From contig CM055105.1 in NCBI GenBank assembly GCA_029204225.1, forward strand, positions 50,852,745-50,916,744: 64,000 nucleotides of DNA, given 5' to 3'. Made by a program: the position numbers and the translations under genes. This DNA comes from Diphasiastrum complanatum (lineage: Eukaryota > Streptophyta > Lycopodiopsida > Lycopodiales > Lycopodiaceae). The notes under the pieces are model-generated. The model was not told the origin of the DNA. It saw only the letters and a program-made list of their open reading frames with translations, and did not search any database. This document shows, piece after piece, positions 31,865-43,329 of the stretch (position 1 is the stretch's first letter; each line of letters opens with the position of its first letter).

Positions 31865-34800
31865 ATGGCTTCCAATGGTGGGATCATGCTAGAGTCTAGT
31901 GAAAGGTTGAGTTCATCAAACTACTCTACTTGGAAAGTGAGGATGGAGTCCTTACTTGAGTTGAATGAACTCATGGACATAGTTGCAGAAATTGAAGAGA
32001 GACCTCTCACACTTCAAGAGCAACAAAGGTTTGATAATAAGGCCAAAAGGGCTCTTCATATCATTAAAATGAATGTTACAAATGAACTTCTCAAGGAAGT
32101 TGGAAAGTGTCAAAGTGCAAGTGAGGCATGGAATGCCTTAAAGAAGCTCTTTGAATCAAAGTCCACATCTAGGGTATTGACCCTAAGGAGACAAATATTT
32201 TCTAGTAGGCAAAGAGAGGGTGAAAGTTCTCATGCATTTATCTTGAGAGTTAAGTCCCTAAGTGATGATTTAGCATGCATTGATGAGAACATAAAAGATG
32301 GTGAAATAGTCCAAGTTATGTTGAATGGTTTTCTAAATGAACATGCTAACCTTGTGCAAAGTTTTGCCATTCAAAGAGTCTTGCCAAGTGTGGTTGACTT
32401 GCAAGAAATCTTATTGGCTGAAGAACATAGGTTGCAATCAAAGCTTGATGGTGCATCCTTGCAAGGTGGAGGTGAAGAGGCTTTCTTCACAAAAGGCAAA
32501 TTCAAGGGCAAAGGTAAAGGCAAAGGGAAATGGTCCAAAGGTGGTAACTTTGATCATGATGATCACTCTTCCTCTTCCTCTTCTACTAAGAACAATAAGT
32601 CAAAGTTCAAGTGCTTTTATTGTGGGATAAAAGGTCATTTTGCAAATGAATGTTATAAGAAGAAAAGAGAGCAAGGAGAGAGGCAAGGAAATCTTACAAT
32701 AGATGAGGAAGAACATAACACATGTGAATCACTTGTTATGACTTCAAGTTTGTTAGCCAACATAGATGATAATGATCCTTGGTGGATTGATAGTGGAGCC
32801 TCATCTCACATGACAAGACATAAGGAATACTTTACATCCTTATTGTCTTATGAGGGAGAAGGTAACATCATCTACACTGCAAATGATGGTCAATGTGACA
32901 TCAAAGGCATAGGCACTATTCCTATTTCCCTTTCAACAAATAGGAAAGCAAATCTTGAAAATGTTTTGTACATTCCTTCAATCACTAAGAATTTGCTTAG
33001 TGTAAGTCAAATGATTGACAAAGGACTTGATGTGGAGTTCATTGGAGATGCATGTTTGATAAGTAAATGTGGATCCTTGATTGCTCAAGGTAGGAGGCAT
33101 GGTAAACTTTTCAAGCTTGATGCATGTGTGATCTCTAATCATGAAGGATGTATGGCTAGGGAGCAATTGACAAACCAAGAAGTTTGGCACAAGAGGTTGG
33201 GCCATCCCAACTTCAAATCTTTGGAGGTAATGGCAAAGAAAGAGCTTGTTCTTGGTCTCCCTAAAAGTCTTGTTGCAAACAATAGTGTTTGTGAACATTG
33301 TGCCTTGTCCAAATCTCATAGACTTGCTTATTCTAGATCTACTTCTAGATCTAAAGAAGCTTTTCAACTTGTGCATTCTGATATTCATTCTTCTAGTACA
33401 ACTAGCAATGGTGGGGCAAAGATGTATGCAACTTTCATTGATGACTTTAGTAGGTATACTTGGATCTATCTTCTTAAAAGTAAGGATGAAGTGTTTGCTG
33501 CATTTGTCAAGTTCAAGAATGAAATGGAAAACCAATTCAATACAAAGATCAAATGCTTAAGATCTGATAATGGAGGGGAATACACCTCAAATAGGTTCAA
33601 AGACTTTTGTATAGCACATGGGATTAAGAGGGAGATGTATAGTCCTAGGACTCCACAACAGAATGGAGTGGCCGAGAGGAAGAATAGAACCCTTTGTGAA
33701 TGTGCCAAGGCAATGAGACTACATGCTAATCTTGCTAAGTCTTTTTGGGGGGAAGCTTTAGCATGTGCTAACTATCTATGTAATAGATGGACAAGTGCTT
33801 CCTTGGATGGTAAAACTCCTCATGAGGTTCTTTATGGTAGAAGGCCGAGTGTCAAGCATTGTAGGATCTTTGGATGTACATGTTTTGTCAATATCACACT
33901 TGATGATAGAACTAAAGAAGATCCTTCATCAAAGAAGGGTGTGTTTGTTGGCTATAGTGAAGTAAGCAAGGCTTACAAAGTGTACATTCCTTCTACAAAG
34001 AAAGTTGTCATAAGTAGGGATGTCATCTTTCATGAAGAGAATGTTTCCAATGTTGTTGATGTTGATGTTGATGTGCCTACTAATCATCATGATGTGCAAG
34101 ATGTCTTGGATGAAGATGGAGATGCCACTCCAAAGCAAACTTCAAGGAAGACTCAAAGGCAAAGGGCTAAGCCATCAAGGCTAACCTATGATGAAAAAGG
34201 AAAGCAAGTGGTGGACAACTCTAACTTTGCTTTTCTTACCTCTTTTGATGAACCAACTTGTGTAGGTGAAGCAATTCAAAAGAAGGAATGGATCCAAGCC
34301 ATGGATCATGAGCATCAAGCACTCATCAAAAGCAACACATGTAGGTTGGTAAAGCTTCCAAAGGACAAGAAGGCAATTGGTTGTAAGTGGATCTTCAAGA
34401 TCAAGACAAATCAAGATGGATCAATCAACAAGTACAAGGCAAGGTTGGTGGCAAAGGGGTATGCTCAAGAATATGGTATTGACTATGATGAGACCTTTGC
34501 ACCCGTGGCAAAGATGGTAACTATTCGAATCCTAATCTCTCTTGCAACTCTTTATGATTGGGATATGTGGCAAATGGATGTTACTAATGCCTTCTTGAAT
34601 GGTGATCTTGAAGAAGATATTTACATGGAGCAACCCGAGGGCTATGTTTCACATGATGAGCCTAATCATGTGTGCTATCTCCAAAAGAGTTTGTATGGGC
34701 TAAAGCAAGCACCAAGGAGTTGGTATGCTAAGCTCAATTCCTTCTTACTTTCTCAAAACTTTGTTATGAGTGAGTATGATCATTCTCTCTACTTTAGATT

Positions 34801-35347
34801 GAATGAAAATGATATCACTTTACTTTTGATCTATGTTGATGACATTATCTTAAGTGGTGGTAACAATCTAGATATAGATGAAATCAAGATGGCACTCAAA
34901 AGAGAGTTTGAAATTCAAGATCTTGGTAAACTTCATTATATCTTAGGAATAGAGATTATTAGAACTTCTAAATCTACATTCATATGTCAAGAAAAGTATG
35001 TTAACTCTATTCTAAAAAGGTTTCATATGGAAGATTGTAAAGTTGTTTCTACTCCTATGGAATCAAATGTAAAGCTAACTACAAGAAGTAATGAAAGATC
35101 CTTCAAGGACATTACTCTCTATAGAAAGCTAATAGGATCTCTTATATGGTTAACCATCACAAGACCTGATCTAAGCTTTGTGGTTGGTAAACTAAGTCAA
35201 TTTATGCAAGATCCTAGTGAGGCTCATTGGAAGCTAGGAAAGAGAGTACTTAGATACATCTCGGGATCTAGAGATTTTGGCATCTTGTATGGAGGTACTA
35301 CACCTAACCTTTGTGGATTTTCAGATTCAGATTTTTTACAGGTCTGA
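31865..35347 (+). CDS. Copia gag-pol polyprotein, uninterrupted, RNase H truncated
   Basis: 1160 codons with no stop. Gag occupies about residues 1-200 (LESSERLSSSNYSTWKVRM); zinc knuckle C250-C253-H258-C263; protease D309-S310-G311; GAG-pre-integrase HKRLGHPNFKSL from 442; integrase catalytic triad D506, D568, E604 (spacing 35 between the last two, as in the family); RT with YVDD at 990-993; RNase H starts with D1154/D1156 (GFSDSDF) and is cut three residues later. About 130 C-terminal residues found in element B are absent, so the product would lack RNase H activity. I chose ATG 31865 by position of the gag start in relatives. The open frame suggests recent insertion before truncation. Confidence 0.93.
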   Translation: MASNGGIMLESSERLSSSNYSTWKVRMESLLELNELMDIVAEIEERPLTLQEQQRFDNKAKRALHIIKMNVTNELLKEVGKCQSASEAWNALKKLFESKSTSRVLTLRRQIFSSRQREGESSHAFILRVKSLSDDLACIDENIKDGEIVQVMLNGFLNEHANLVQSFAIQRVLPSVVDLQEILLAEEHRLQSKLDGASLQGGGEEAFFTKGKFKGKGKGKGKWSKGGNFDHDDHSSSSSSTKNNKSKFKCFYCGIKGHFANECYKKKREQGERQGNLTIDEEEHNTCESLVMTSSLLANIDDNDPWWIDSGASSHMTRHKEYFTSLLSYEGEGNIIYTANDGQCDIKGIGTIPISLSTNRKANLENVLYIPSITKNLLSVSQMIDKGLDVEFIGDACLISKCGSLIAQGRRHGKLFKLDACVISNHEGCMAREQLTNQEVWHKRLGHPNFKSLEVMAKKELVLGLPKSLVANNSVCEHCALSKSHRLAYSRSTSRSKEAFQLVHSDIHSSSTTSNGGAKMYATFIDDFSRYTWIYLLKSKDEVFAAFVKFKNEMENQFNTKIKCLRSDNGGEYTSNRFKDFCIAHGIKREMYSPRTPQQNGVAERKNRTLCECAKAMRLHANLAKSFWGEALACANYLCNRWTSASLDGKTPHEVLYGRRPSVKHCRIFGCTCFVNITLDDRTKEDPSSKKGVFVGYSEVSKAYKVYIPSTKKVVISRDVIFHEENVSNVVDVDVDVPTNHHDVQDVLDEDGDATPKQTSRKTQRQRAKPSRLTYDEKGKQVVDNSNFAFLTSFDEPTCVGEAIQKKEWIQAMDHEHQALIKSNTCRLVKLPKDKKAIGCKWIFKIKTNQDGSINKYKARLVAKGYAQEYGIDYDETFAPVAKMVTIRILISLATLYDWDMWQMDVTNAFLNGDLEEDIYMEQPEGYVSHDEPNHVCYLQKSLYGLKQAPRSWYAKLNSFLLSQNFVMSEYDHSLYFRLNENDITLLLIYVDDIILSGGNNLDIDEIKMALKREFEIQDLGKLHYILGIEIIRTSKSTFICQEKYVNSILKRFHMEDCKVVSTPMESNVKLTTRSNERSFKDITLYRKLIGSLIWLTITRPDLSFVVGKLSQFMQDPSEAHWKLGKRVLRYISGSRDFGILYGGTTPNLCGFSDSDFLQV

Positions 35348-37515
35348 GAAGCTTGTTGTACTTTACTTTGGTTCATTTGATCAAATCTATGTGCCTAATG
35401 TGGAGTTAAATGCCAAATTTGCTAGTTTTGTAACTAGTCTTGATTCTAGCTCATAGTCTGGATCTAGATCTTTTATTTGTGCATCCTCCATCACTTTTAG
35501 GATTGATTGGAATTGAATTTGCTGTAAAATTTTGTCACCTACTACATGTTGTACATAGGTATATAGAAGTATTATTGTTGTAGTCACTACAATTTCCTTG
35601 TATGTGATGAATACACAACATAATGTCTTAAACTTGCTACCCAACCAAAAATGTCATACTACAATGTAGGAAAAAGTAAGCCAAAATTACATTCAATTCA
35701 CATGAGTTGCCAAAATGTTTTTCTAACTAACAAGCTTACTTGCTCATGTACTTAGCTATAGAATTTTTAAACTTGTTACTTGAGGTAGCCTCTTGATTTT
35801 TTGTCTTTCAATTCACAAAGCAACGGACACATCATTTGTGCTTATGTATATGTATGTTATAAAAAAAGTTATTTAAGCCAAAATTACATTCTTCACATGA
35901 GTTGCTAGAATGTTTCTCTAACAAACAAGCCTACTTGCTCATGTACTTGGCTATAGAATTTTCAAACTTGGTACTTGAGGTAGCCTCTTGATTCTTTCTC
36001 TTTCAATTCACAAAGAAAGGGACACATCATTTGTGCTTATGTATATGTATGTTATAAAAAAGGTTATTTTTTTATTTATTAAATTGTGTTAACTTGATGA
36101 TAATGTAATAAGGCATGGAATTGAGTAGACTACCCCAGTACCAAGTTCAATTGCAAATTTAGTATGACATGGATAGGTCTTGCTTGCTTGAGAACTATAT
36201 CTAGTATTCAAAAGAGAATGATAAATAACATTTTTTTCAAAAATAAGTAGATCCAGTAGTTAGTAGAGAATTTTTATTCACTAACATTAAAAATTGTATT
36301 CTGGATTGTTTTTCATCCTCAAACATAGTTTATAAAGACAATTTTACATATAAATCTTGCATGACAATTTAGATTACAATGCTTCTCTAAATGATGTGCA
36401 TTGCAAAGGATTTAAATATTCTTAATAGCTTTTTTGTTAGAAACTATTGTTGCTCACAAAAATGATATCAAATGAAAAATTAAAACCTCAGAATATATAA
36501 ATATGTTCCATTTTTTAGATTGTTTTTCAACATCGTATATCCTAATTATATTATGCCTTACTAGATGCTCTAAGAAGGAATATAAATAGCATAATTGGAG
36601 TTACTACAACTTTTTTGTATGTGATGAACACAAAATATACTATGTTAAATTGGCTATCCAAGCCAGAAATGTCATACTTACAATGTAGGAGAATGTAAGC
36701 CAAGAAGTAGATTAAATTCACTGGACTTGCTAGAATGTTTGTTCTAACAAAGAAGCCCCACTTGCTCATGTACTTAGCTATACAGTTTTCAAACTTGGTG
36801 CTTGAGGTAGTCTCTTGATTCTTTGTCTTGCAATTCACAAAGCAACAAGAGCATCATTCTTGTTTAGATATATATATAAGAAAAATTGAAAAAATAGTTA
36901 TAAATTGAAATTTATTCAATCCTTTGAAAAATGTTATGATTTGTTATTTTTTAATTACAATGTGTCAACTTGATAATAACGTAAGACATGGAATCGAGTA
37001 GACTACCCCAGCACCAAGTTCAATTGCAAAATATAGCATGACATGGGTAGGACGACCTTGTTTAAAAAATATATCTTGCATCTCAAAGAAAATAATCAAA
37101 AACAATGTTTAATAAAAACAAAAAGTTGATCCAATAGTTAGTAGGAAATTTAAGTTCAGTAATAGTAAATTTGTGTTGTGGATTTTTTACATCCTCAATA
37201 TCATTCACATAGAAAATTTGGCTTATAAATCTGGCATGTCAATTTAGGTCACAATGCCTCACTACATGATGTCTTTGAGATGGTTTTTCAACATACATAT
37301 GCTGATTATGTTTTGCCATATATGACAAAAATATACAGCAAAATGAATCCCAATCAATCCTAAAAGTGATGGAGGATGCAAAAATCAAATATCTAGATCC
37401 AAACTATGAGCTAGAATCAAGACTAATCACCAAAACTAGCAAATTTGGCATTTAACTCCACATTAGGCACATAGATTTGATCAAATGAAGTAAAGTACAT
37501 CAATCTTATCAGACC
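35341..37515. mobile_element. Unit with ~190-bp terminal inverted repeats
   Basis: 35341 to about 35535 (AGGTCTGAGAAG...) is the reverse complement of about 37330-37515 (...CTTATCAGACCT), with the shared blocks CTTTTAGGATTGATTGG, CTAATGTGGAGTTAAATGCC and CTTGATTCTAGCTCATAG. No transposase frame lies between them; the interior is AT-rich satellite-like sequence. It could be a non-autonomous DNA transposon or a rearranged satellite. No clear target duplication flanks it. Confidence 0.55.
35536..37329. repeat. Old satellite, ~0.87 kb periodicity (block 1)
   Basis: Landmark phrases GGAATCGAGTAGACTA(C)CCCAG and ACTTGGTACTTGAGGTAG recur with spacing near 875 bp (about 36110 and 36985). Copies have diverged strongly. 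Within the block, 35683-35878 and 35879-36068 form a separate ~190-bp tandem duplication. No coding frame. Confidence 0.75.
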
Positions 37516-37630
37516 TATAAACATGTTCAGTACCTTCCAAACCAAGCAATTAATGCATAGAAACACTCACATCCAATAGCTAGAACTCACCACCAAAAGA
37601 CAATGTTGATAGAAGTGGAAAAACTCGATT

Positions 37631-38022
37631 GTTTTTTTCATATTTGGATGGAGATCCCATCATACATTTATACATTTCAAGCTTGGATATGAACGTCTTA
37701 GGGCATATTTTTACTTATCATAACCTAACCCTAACATCTAACCTCATAGGTCATTGGATCCACCCTAATATGGAGTCAAGATCTCAAGATCCAAAAACAA
37801 TATAAAACATGCTATTTTTAGCTCCTAGGATTTCTCTAGCTTATATAAGCACACTTTGGCCTCATTTCAAAAATTCCATCACAATGTAATATGAGGAATG
37901 AAGTCTTTGGAAAGCATCCTATGTGAGTTGGCACATGCGGCATCTATTTACATCGCCTTCTTGCCACTTACAATGCATGTGACCAAAAATGGTCAAGCTA
38001 GAATTGTGAAATTTCTATCCTG
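37631..38022 (+). repeat. Direct repeat, copy 1
   Basis: About 390 bp, repeated at 38512-38902 with roughly nine in ten bases alike by eye (shared TTTGGATGG.GATCCCATCATAC, AAGTCTTTGGAAAGCATCC, ACATCGCCTTCTTGCCA). The 489 bp between them carry short CCATCTCTATCTCCAG repeats (38317-38392) but no primer site, so a small LTR element is possible but unproven. Confidence 0.75.
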
Positions 38023-38511
38023 GATCAATTATACATTAGAGAAAATATGGGCTCAAAGTGGGCCCTATAAGAAATGCCATGTAGGATAGAGAAAAATAAC
38101 TTTAAAGTAATTTTAATATCATTTTCTAACTTCTTTACGCATCTGCCTACACTACTTTCAATGTAAATAAATGCACCTTAGTTTAGTCACATCAAACTTT
38201 ACTGGTGCTTAACCATAGTTAAAATATAATTTTCAAAATGATGAAGTATTCCCTCCCAAAAGTTGGGAACACTCAAAAATTTGAAATAGGAGTGACATCT
38301 CTGAAACAAAGTCTACGCCATCTCTATCTCCAGGGTCAAACAAGTGTTTAGCGCCATCTCTATCTCCAGCAGGGTTGGCGCCATCTCCAGCTTTGTTATT
38401 GTCATTGTGTGGTTTGTTACTATACTACTGTACTGATGACAAAGCTTGGTCATCCTCATGTGGATCTCTCACTAGAATATACTCCGCTCAAGACAAGAAA
38501 TTCAAAGCAAC

Positions 38512-38902
38512 GATTTTTTATCATATTTGGATGGGGATCCCATCATACATTTATACATTTCAAGCTTGGATCTGAACATTTTAGTGGATCTCTGTACTTA
38601 TCATAGCCTAGCCCTAATATCTAACCTAATAGGTCATTGGATCCACTTTAATATGGGGTCAAGATCTCAAGATTCAAAAACAATGTAAAACATGCTATTT
38701 CTAGCTCCTAAAATTTCTCTAGCTTATCTAAGCACACTTTGGCCTCATTTCAAAGATGCTATCACAATGTAATATGAGGAATGAAGTCTTTGGAAAGCAT
38801 CCTATGTGATTTGGCACGTGTGGCATCTATTTACATCGCCTTCTTGCCAATTACAATGCATGTGACCAAAAATGGTCAAGCTAGAATTGTGAAATTTCAA
38901 CA
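38512..38902 (+). repeat. Direct repeat, copy 2
   Basis: Second copy of 37631-38022. The start-to-start distance is 881 bp, close to the satellite period, so the pair may instead be two diverged satellite units. Confidence 0.75.
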
Positions 38903-40879
38903 ATATTACATGCTCTACAAAGGAATATAATTGATAATGTAAGTCATGGAATCGAGTAGACTATACTAGCACCAAGTTCAATTGTAGAATATAGCATGAC
39001 ATGGATAGGTCAAACTTGTTTGAGAAATACATCTAGTATTCAAAAGATAGTAATCAATAGAGATTTACGAAAAAATAAGTAGATCCAATAGTTAGTAGAG
39101 AACATTTACTCACTAACATTATAATTTTATTGTGAATCTTTTTCCATCCTCGAACATCAGTCACAAAGAAAATTTTACTTATAAATCTCCCATAATAATT
39201 TAGGTTACAATGCGTCACTAAATGATGTGCATTGCAAAGAATTTCAAATTTGTTAAAAGATTTTTTTGTTAGAAACTATCCTTGCTCACAAATATGATAT
39301 CTAAAAAAAATGTATAAGCTCGAAGAATAAAAACCAATTGCATCTTTTAGATTTTCAATCCACGTCATATACCCTAATTGTGTTATGCCTTACTACATGT
39401 TGTACATAAGAATATAGAAGTATTATTGTTATAGTCACTACAACTTCCTTGTATGTGATGAATACACAAAATAATGTCTTAAGCTTGCTACCCAACCAAA
39501 AATGTCATACTACAATGTAGGACAAAGTCGGCCAAAATTACATTCAATTCACACGAGTTGCCCAAATGTTTCTCTAACAAACAAGCTTACTTGCTCATGT
39601 ACTTAGCCACAGAATTTTCAAACTTGGTACTTGAAGTAGCCTCTTGATTCTGTGTGGAAAATAGCCTAACTTGGTAAATCTAGCCATGTAGAACTTTGTA
39701 AATATTGTGTATAATAAGATGGTTTTTCAACATATGTACGCTGATTATGTTATGCCATATTACATGCTCTACAAAGGAATAGAAGTATTATTGTTGCAGT
39801 TACTACCGCTTCCTTATATGTGAATATTGGTTTAAATTGGCTATCCGAACCAAAAACGTTCTACGTATCATGTACGTGAGTGTCAGCCGAGAAATAGATT
39901 AAATTTAGTCGACGCACTAGAATGTTAATGTAGCAAACAAGCTTCACTTGCTCATGCACTTTGCAATACAATTTTCAAACTTGGTACTTGAGGTAGTCTC
40001 TTGATTCTTTGCTTGCAATTCACAAAGCAACCAAAACATCTTTCGTCTTTAGGTGAATCTTATAACAAACATTAGAAAATATCATCAAATTGGAATATAT
40101 TCAATTCTTTTCCAAATGACGATGTTTTCTATTTATTTACCTATTACAATGTTAATGTTAGCTTGTTGATCATGTAAGTCATGGAATCGAGTAGACTATC
40201 CCAGCATCAAGTTCAATTGTAGAATATAGCATGACATGGATAGGTCAAACATGTTTGAGAAATATATCTAGTATTCAGAAGATAATAATCAATAGAGATT
40301 TACTAAAAAATAAGTAGATCCAATAGTTAATAGAGAACTTACTCACTAGCATTATAATTTTATTGTGGATATTTTTCCATCCTCGAACATTGGTCACAAA
40401 GAAAATTTTACTTATAAATCTTCCATAACAATTTAGGTTACAATGCATCACTAAATGATGTGCATTGCAAAGAATTTCAAAATTGTTAAAAGATTTTTTT
40501 GTTAGAAACTATTCTTGCTCACAAATATGATATCTAAAGAAACGTATAAGCTCAAAAATCAATTGCATCTTTTAGATTTTCTATCCACATCATACACCCT
40601 AATTGTGTTATGCCTTACTGCATGTTGTACATAGGTATATAGAAGTATTATTGTTGTAGTCACTACAACTTCCTTGTATGTGATGAATACACAAAATAAT
40701 GTCTTAAGCTTGCTACCCAACCAAACATGTCATACTACAATGTACGACAAGGTCGGCCAAAATTACATTCAATTCACACGAGTTGCCTGAATGTTTCTCT
40801 AACAAACAAGCTTACTTGCTCATGTACTTAGCCACAGAATTTTCAAACTTAGTACTTGAAATAGCCTCTTGATTCTTTG
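38903..40879. repeat. Old satellite (block 2)
   Basis: It shares landmarks GGAATCGAGTAGACTA (about 38950 and 40190), AAATGATGTGCATTGCAAAG and TGTGATGAATACACAAAATAATGTC with blocks 1, 3 and 4. An LTR fragment at 39652-39715 interrupts it. No gene seen. Confidence 0.75.
39652..39715 (+). repeat. 64-bp family A LTR 5' end fragment
   Basis: TGTGGAAAATAGCC through TATTGTGTATAAT equals the first 64 bp of the LTR at 40880, then changes abruptly to satellite. Confidence 0.7.
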
Positions 40880-41363
40880 TGTGGAAAATAGCCTAACTTG
40901 GCAAATCTAGCCATGTACAACATTGCAAATATTGTGTATAATTGGGTTCCACACATGTAAGGCCAATATGCCACGTGGCAACCCACTCCTAATGTAGGTT
41001 AGTTCAAGTCCAGAGAGTTGGTCATGTCTATTTGTTTGTCATCCCTATTTTATAGGACCTACACCTAAGTTTAACGTGAAAATTTCTACTCTCATGTACA
41101 TTGGTTTTTGAGCCAACACTTTGAACACTTCAAACTCAGCTTGTAGGCCGTACTACAGCCTGAAGTACACATGTGCCAACTCGGATTTGTGTCAATGATT
41201 TGTATTTTCATTATCAATGCTTGTTGTTTGTGAACCTGCCAATCTAGATCAAGTTTTTCCTAACTACGTTTCTAATAGATTGGTAAGCAAGCACATAATA
41301 ACTCTAGTGGATCTTTTAAGATACATTTTTGGTCCCCAATGTACTGTACTTTCACACTTTGTA

Positions 41364-41963
41364 CTACTCAAAGGACAAGTCAAAGCAAAAATGTTTCTTT
41401 TGTGGAAAGAAGGGGGATTATGCATCCGAATGCTACAAGAGGCTAAGAGAAAAACAGGAGGAGGACAAACAAGGGAACCTTGCATATGAAGAGGATGGAG
41501 ATGAGGATATCTCATCTTTGATGGCATCTACATCCACTTGAACAAGCAAAAGCAACTCAAAGGACACTTGGTGGATTGATAGTGGGTCTAGCTCCCACAT
41601 GACTTTTCAAAAGGACACATTCTCAACCTTACACTCTTTCAATGGTGCTAATAAGTTTTTTTCTTTAGAAAATGATCAATAATGTAAGATAAATGGTATT
41701 GGTACCATCTCATTAAGTCTAGGATCTAGCAAAAGGATGGATCTAGACAATGTCCTTTTTGTACCATTAATTACCAAGAGCTTGCTTAGTGTTGGACAAC
41801 TAATGGATGATGGTTTAGATGTCCACTTCAAGCATGGAGTTTGTTCCATCATGAAGAATGGTATTTGCATAGCAAATGGTGTTAAACAAGGTAGTTTGTT
41901 TAAGTTGGATGATAAAATTGCTATGACAAAAGAGGAAATCATTCATTTAAATGTACACTCTTT
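41364..41963 (+). pseudogene. Zinc knuckle-protease remnant (A2)
   Basis: It starts just before the zinc knuckle CFFCGKKGDYASEC, in which the His is Asp, and continues through WWIDSGSSSHMTF (protease DSG) to KLDDKIAMTKEEIIHLNVHS. Stops occur at TGA 41539-41541 and TAA near 41681. It is co-linear with 1690-2280 in A1, with Cys at the position that is TGA in A1. Confidence 0.8.
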
Positions 41964-42658
41964 TGTGAAAGTACTGTACTTTAGGACCATAAATGGATCT
42001 ACAAAAGATCCACAAGAGTGATTGGATGCTTGCTTAACAATCTATCAAAAAACTAGACACAAAAAAGTTGATCTAGATTGGCAATTTGACAAACAACAAG
42101 CATTAACAATCAAAAGCATTGATAAAAATTGAAATCCTAGCCCACACATGTATACTACAGGCTGTAGTATGGCCTTCAACCTGAGAAACAAGTAGAAATT
42201 GATTTGGTTTCATTTGGATCACAAAAACTCAATGTACATAGTGAACTGGCTTGAGATTGCCAATGAGCTCCAAATTTTTTTTGTCTTCTCACTATGGAGA
42301 GAGGGAATACATAGCAAATTCTACTTCCTTCTTGAGGTGGATTTCCAGCATGTAATAAGGAATTTAACTCACTCTCCTTGACCTAAAATGAAACCCTAGT
42401 CTATTTCCTAGAGTTATGCTTGGTAGGTAGCTAGTTGGTCAAATTTTCACCTTAAACTTAGGTGTAGGTCCTATAAAGTAGGGATGACCACCAAATAGAC
42501 ATGACCAACTCTCTTGACTTGACCTAACCTACATTAAATGGATTTCCCATGTGTCATCATGGCCTCACATGTGTGGGACCCACTTGTGTACCCAATTTAC
42601 ACTATTCTATATGGTTTTTGATCAAGCTAGATTTGCCAATTTTTGGCAATTCTCCACA
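41964..42658 (-). mobile_element. Solo LTR (family A) nested in A2, with target duplication
   Basis: A complete 695-bp family A LTR on the minus strand (TGTGGAGAATTGCC... to ...TTTCACA), flanked by TCTTT on both sides (41959-41963 and 42659-42663). The uninterrupted relative at about 2275-2290 shows the empty site ACTCTTTTTCTCATG. It arose by insertion and LTR-LTR recombination. Confidence 0.92.
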
Positions 42659-43029
42659 TCTTTTTGTCATGTACCAAGTAGTGATGATAAGATGCATGAA
42701 ACATTCTTAGATGTTTATACAAGAGATGCTTGGATCCATCTAGTACCTTGTGTGAATGAAAGTGAGATCAACAACCTTGGTGTCAATGATCTTGCAAGGA
42801 TTGAGGAGGAGGAGCAACAAAGTGATGGAGATCTTGAGGATATCCATAAGCAAGTATGTAGCCTCATTAAATTCAAGATCACTTGTAATTACAAGATTAG
42901 GAAAATCATGCTTACTTTTGATGGTTTGTGGACTAGTCATGTTAGCATGATAAATCTTGGTAATAGTAGCAAGTACATGCTTTGTGATCTTGATCAATGT
43001 GATTTTCAAAAGACACCGAGACATTAGAT
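42659..43029 (+). pseudogene. Novel-domain remnant with internal deletion (A2)
   Basis: It continues the A1-type frame (VPSSDDKMHETFLDVYTRDA) to DGDLED, then jumps to IHKQVCSLIKFKITCN: the linker and the first part of the domain present in A1 (2455-2930) are deleted in frame. It ends at TAG 43027-43029. The retained 3' part of the domain closely follows A1. Confidence 0.8.
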
Positions 43030-43329
43030 TTGCTTCAAAGAGAAGCATCAAGATCAAGGAGGAGCAAGTTTCAAGTTCATGCATCTTCACTCAACATAGA
43101 AGAAATCAAGTGCAAAGGTGCAAGGAAGAATCAAGACTCTTCAATTCATGTTGGAGGAGATCAAGATAAAAGAAGCTCTATCTTGTATATGGTGATAGAT
43201 CATGTCATCATCTTTAGAGGCTCATTATTCATCTTCTAAACCTGAATATGATTCATTTCTGATGTTAAGATCAGGTCTTAGAATTGTATGGATACATTTA
43301 TTGTTTCCAAGGCTAGATTTGAGGAGGAG

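Larger units (their letters stand above)
30038..35341 (+). mobile_element. Copia element D, 3'-truncated, intact polyprotein frame
   Basis: 5' LTR (30038-30692), primer site, 1.16 kb leader and one long gag-pol frame. It ends inside RNase H at about 35341, where a long-TIR/satellite sequence starts, so the polypurine tract and 3' LTR are lost. It lies about 180 bp upstream of the start codon of the minus-strand gene at 29859. Confidence 0.9.

Noticed and set aside
35341-35347. True C-terminus of the element D polyprotein at 35347
   Set aside because: The last residues (LQV) come from the adjoining TIR sequence. Element B shows that RNase H should continue for about 130 more residues.
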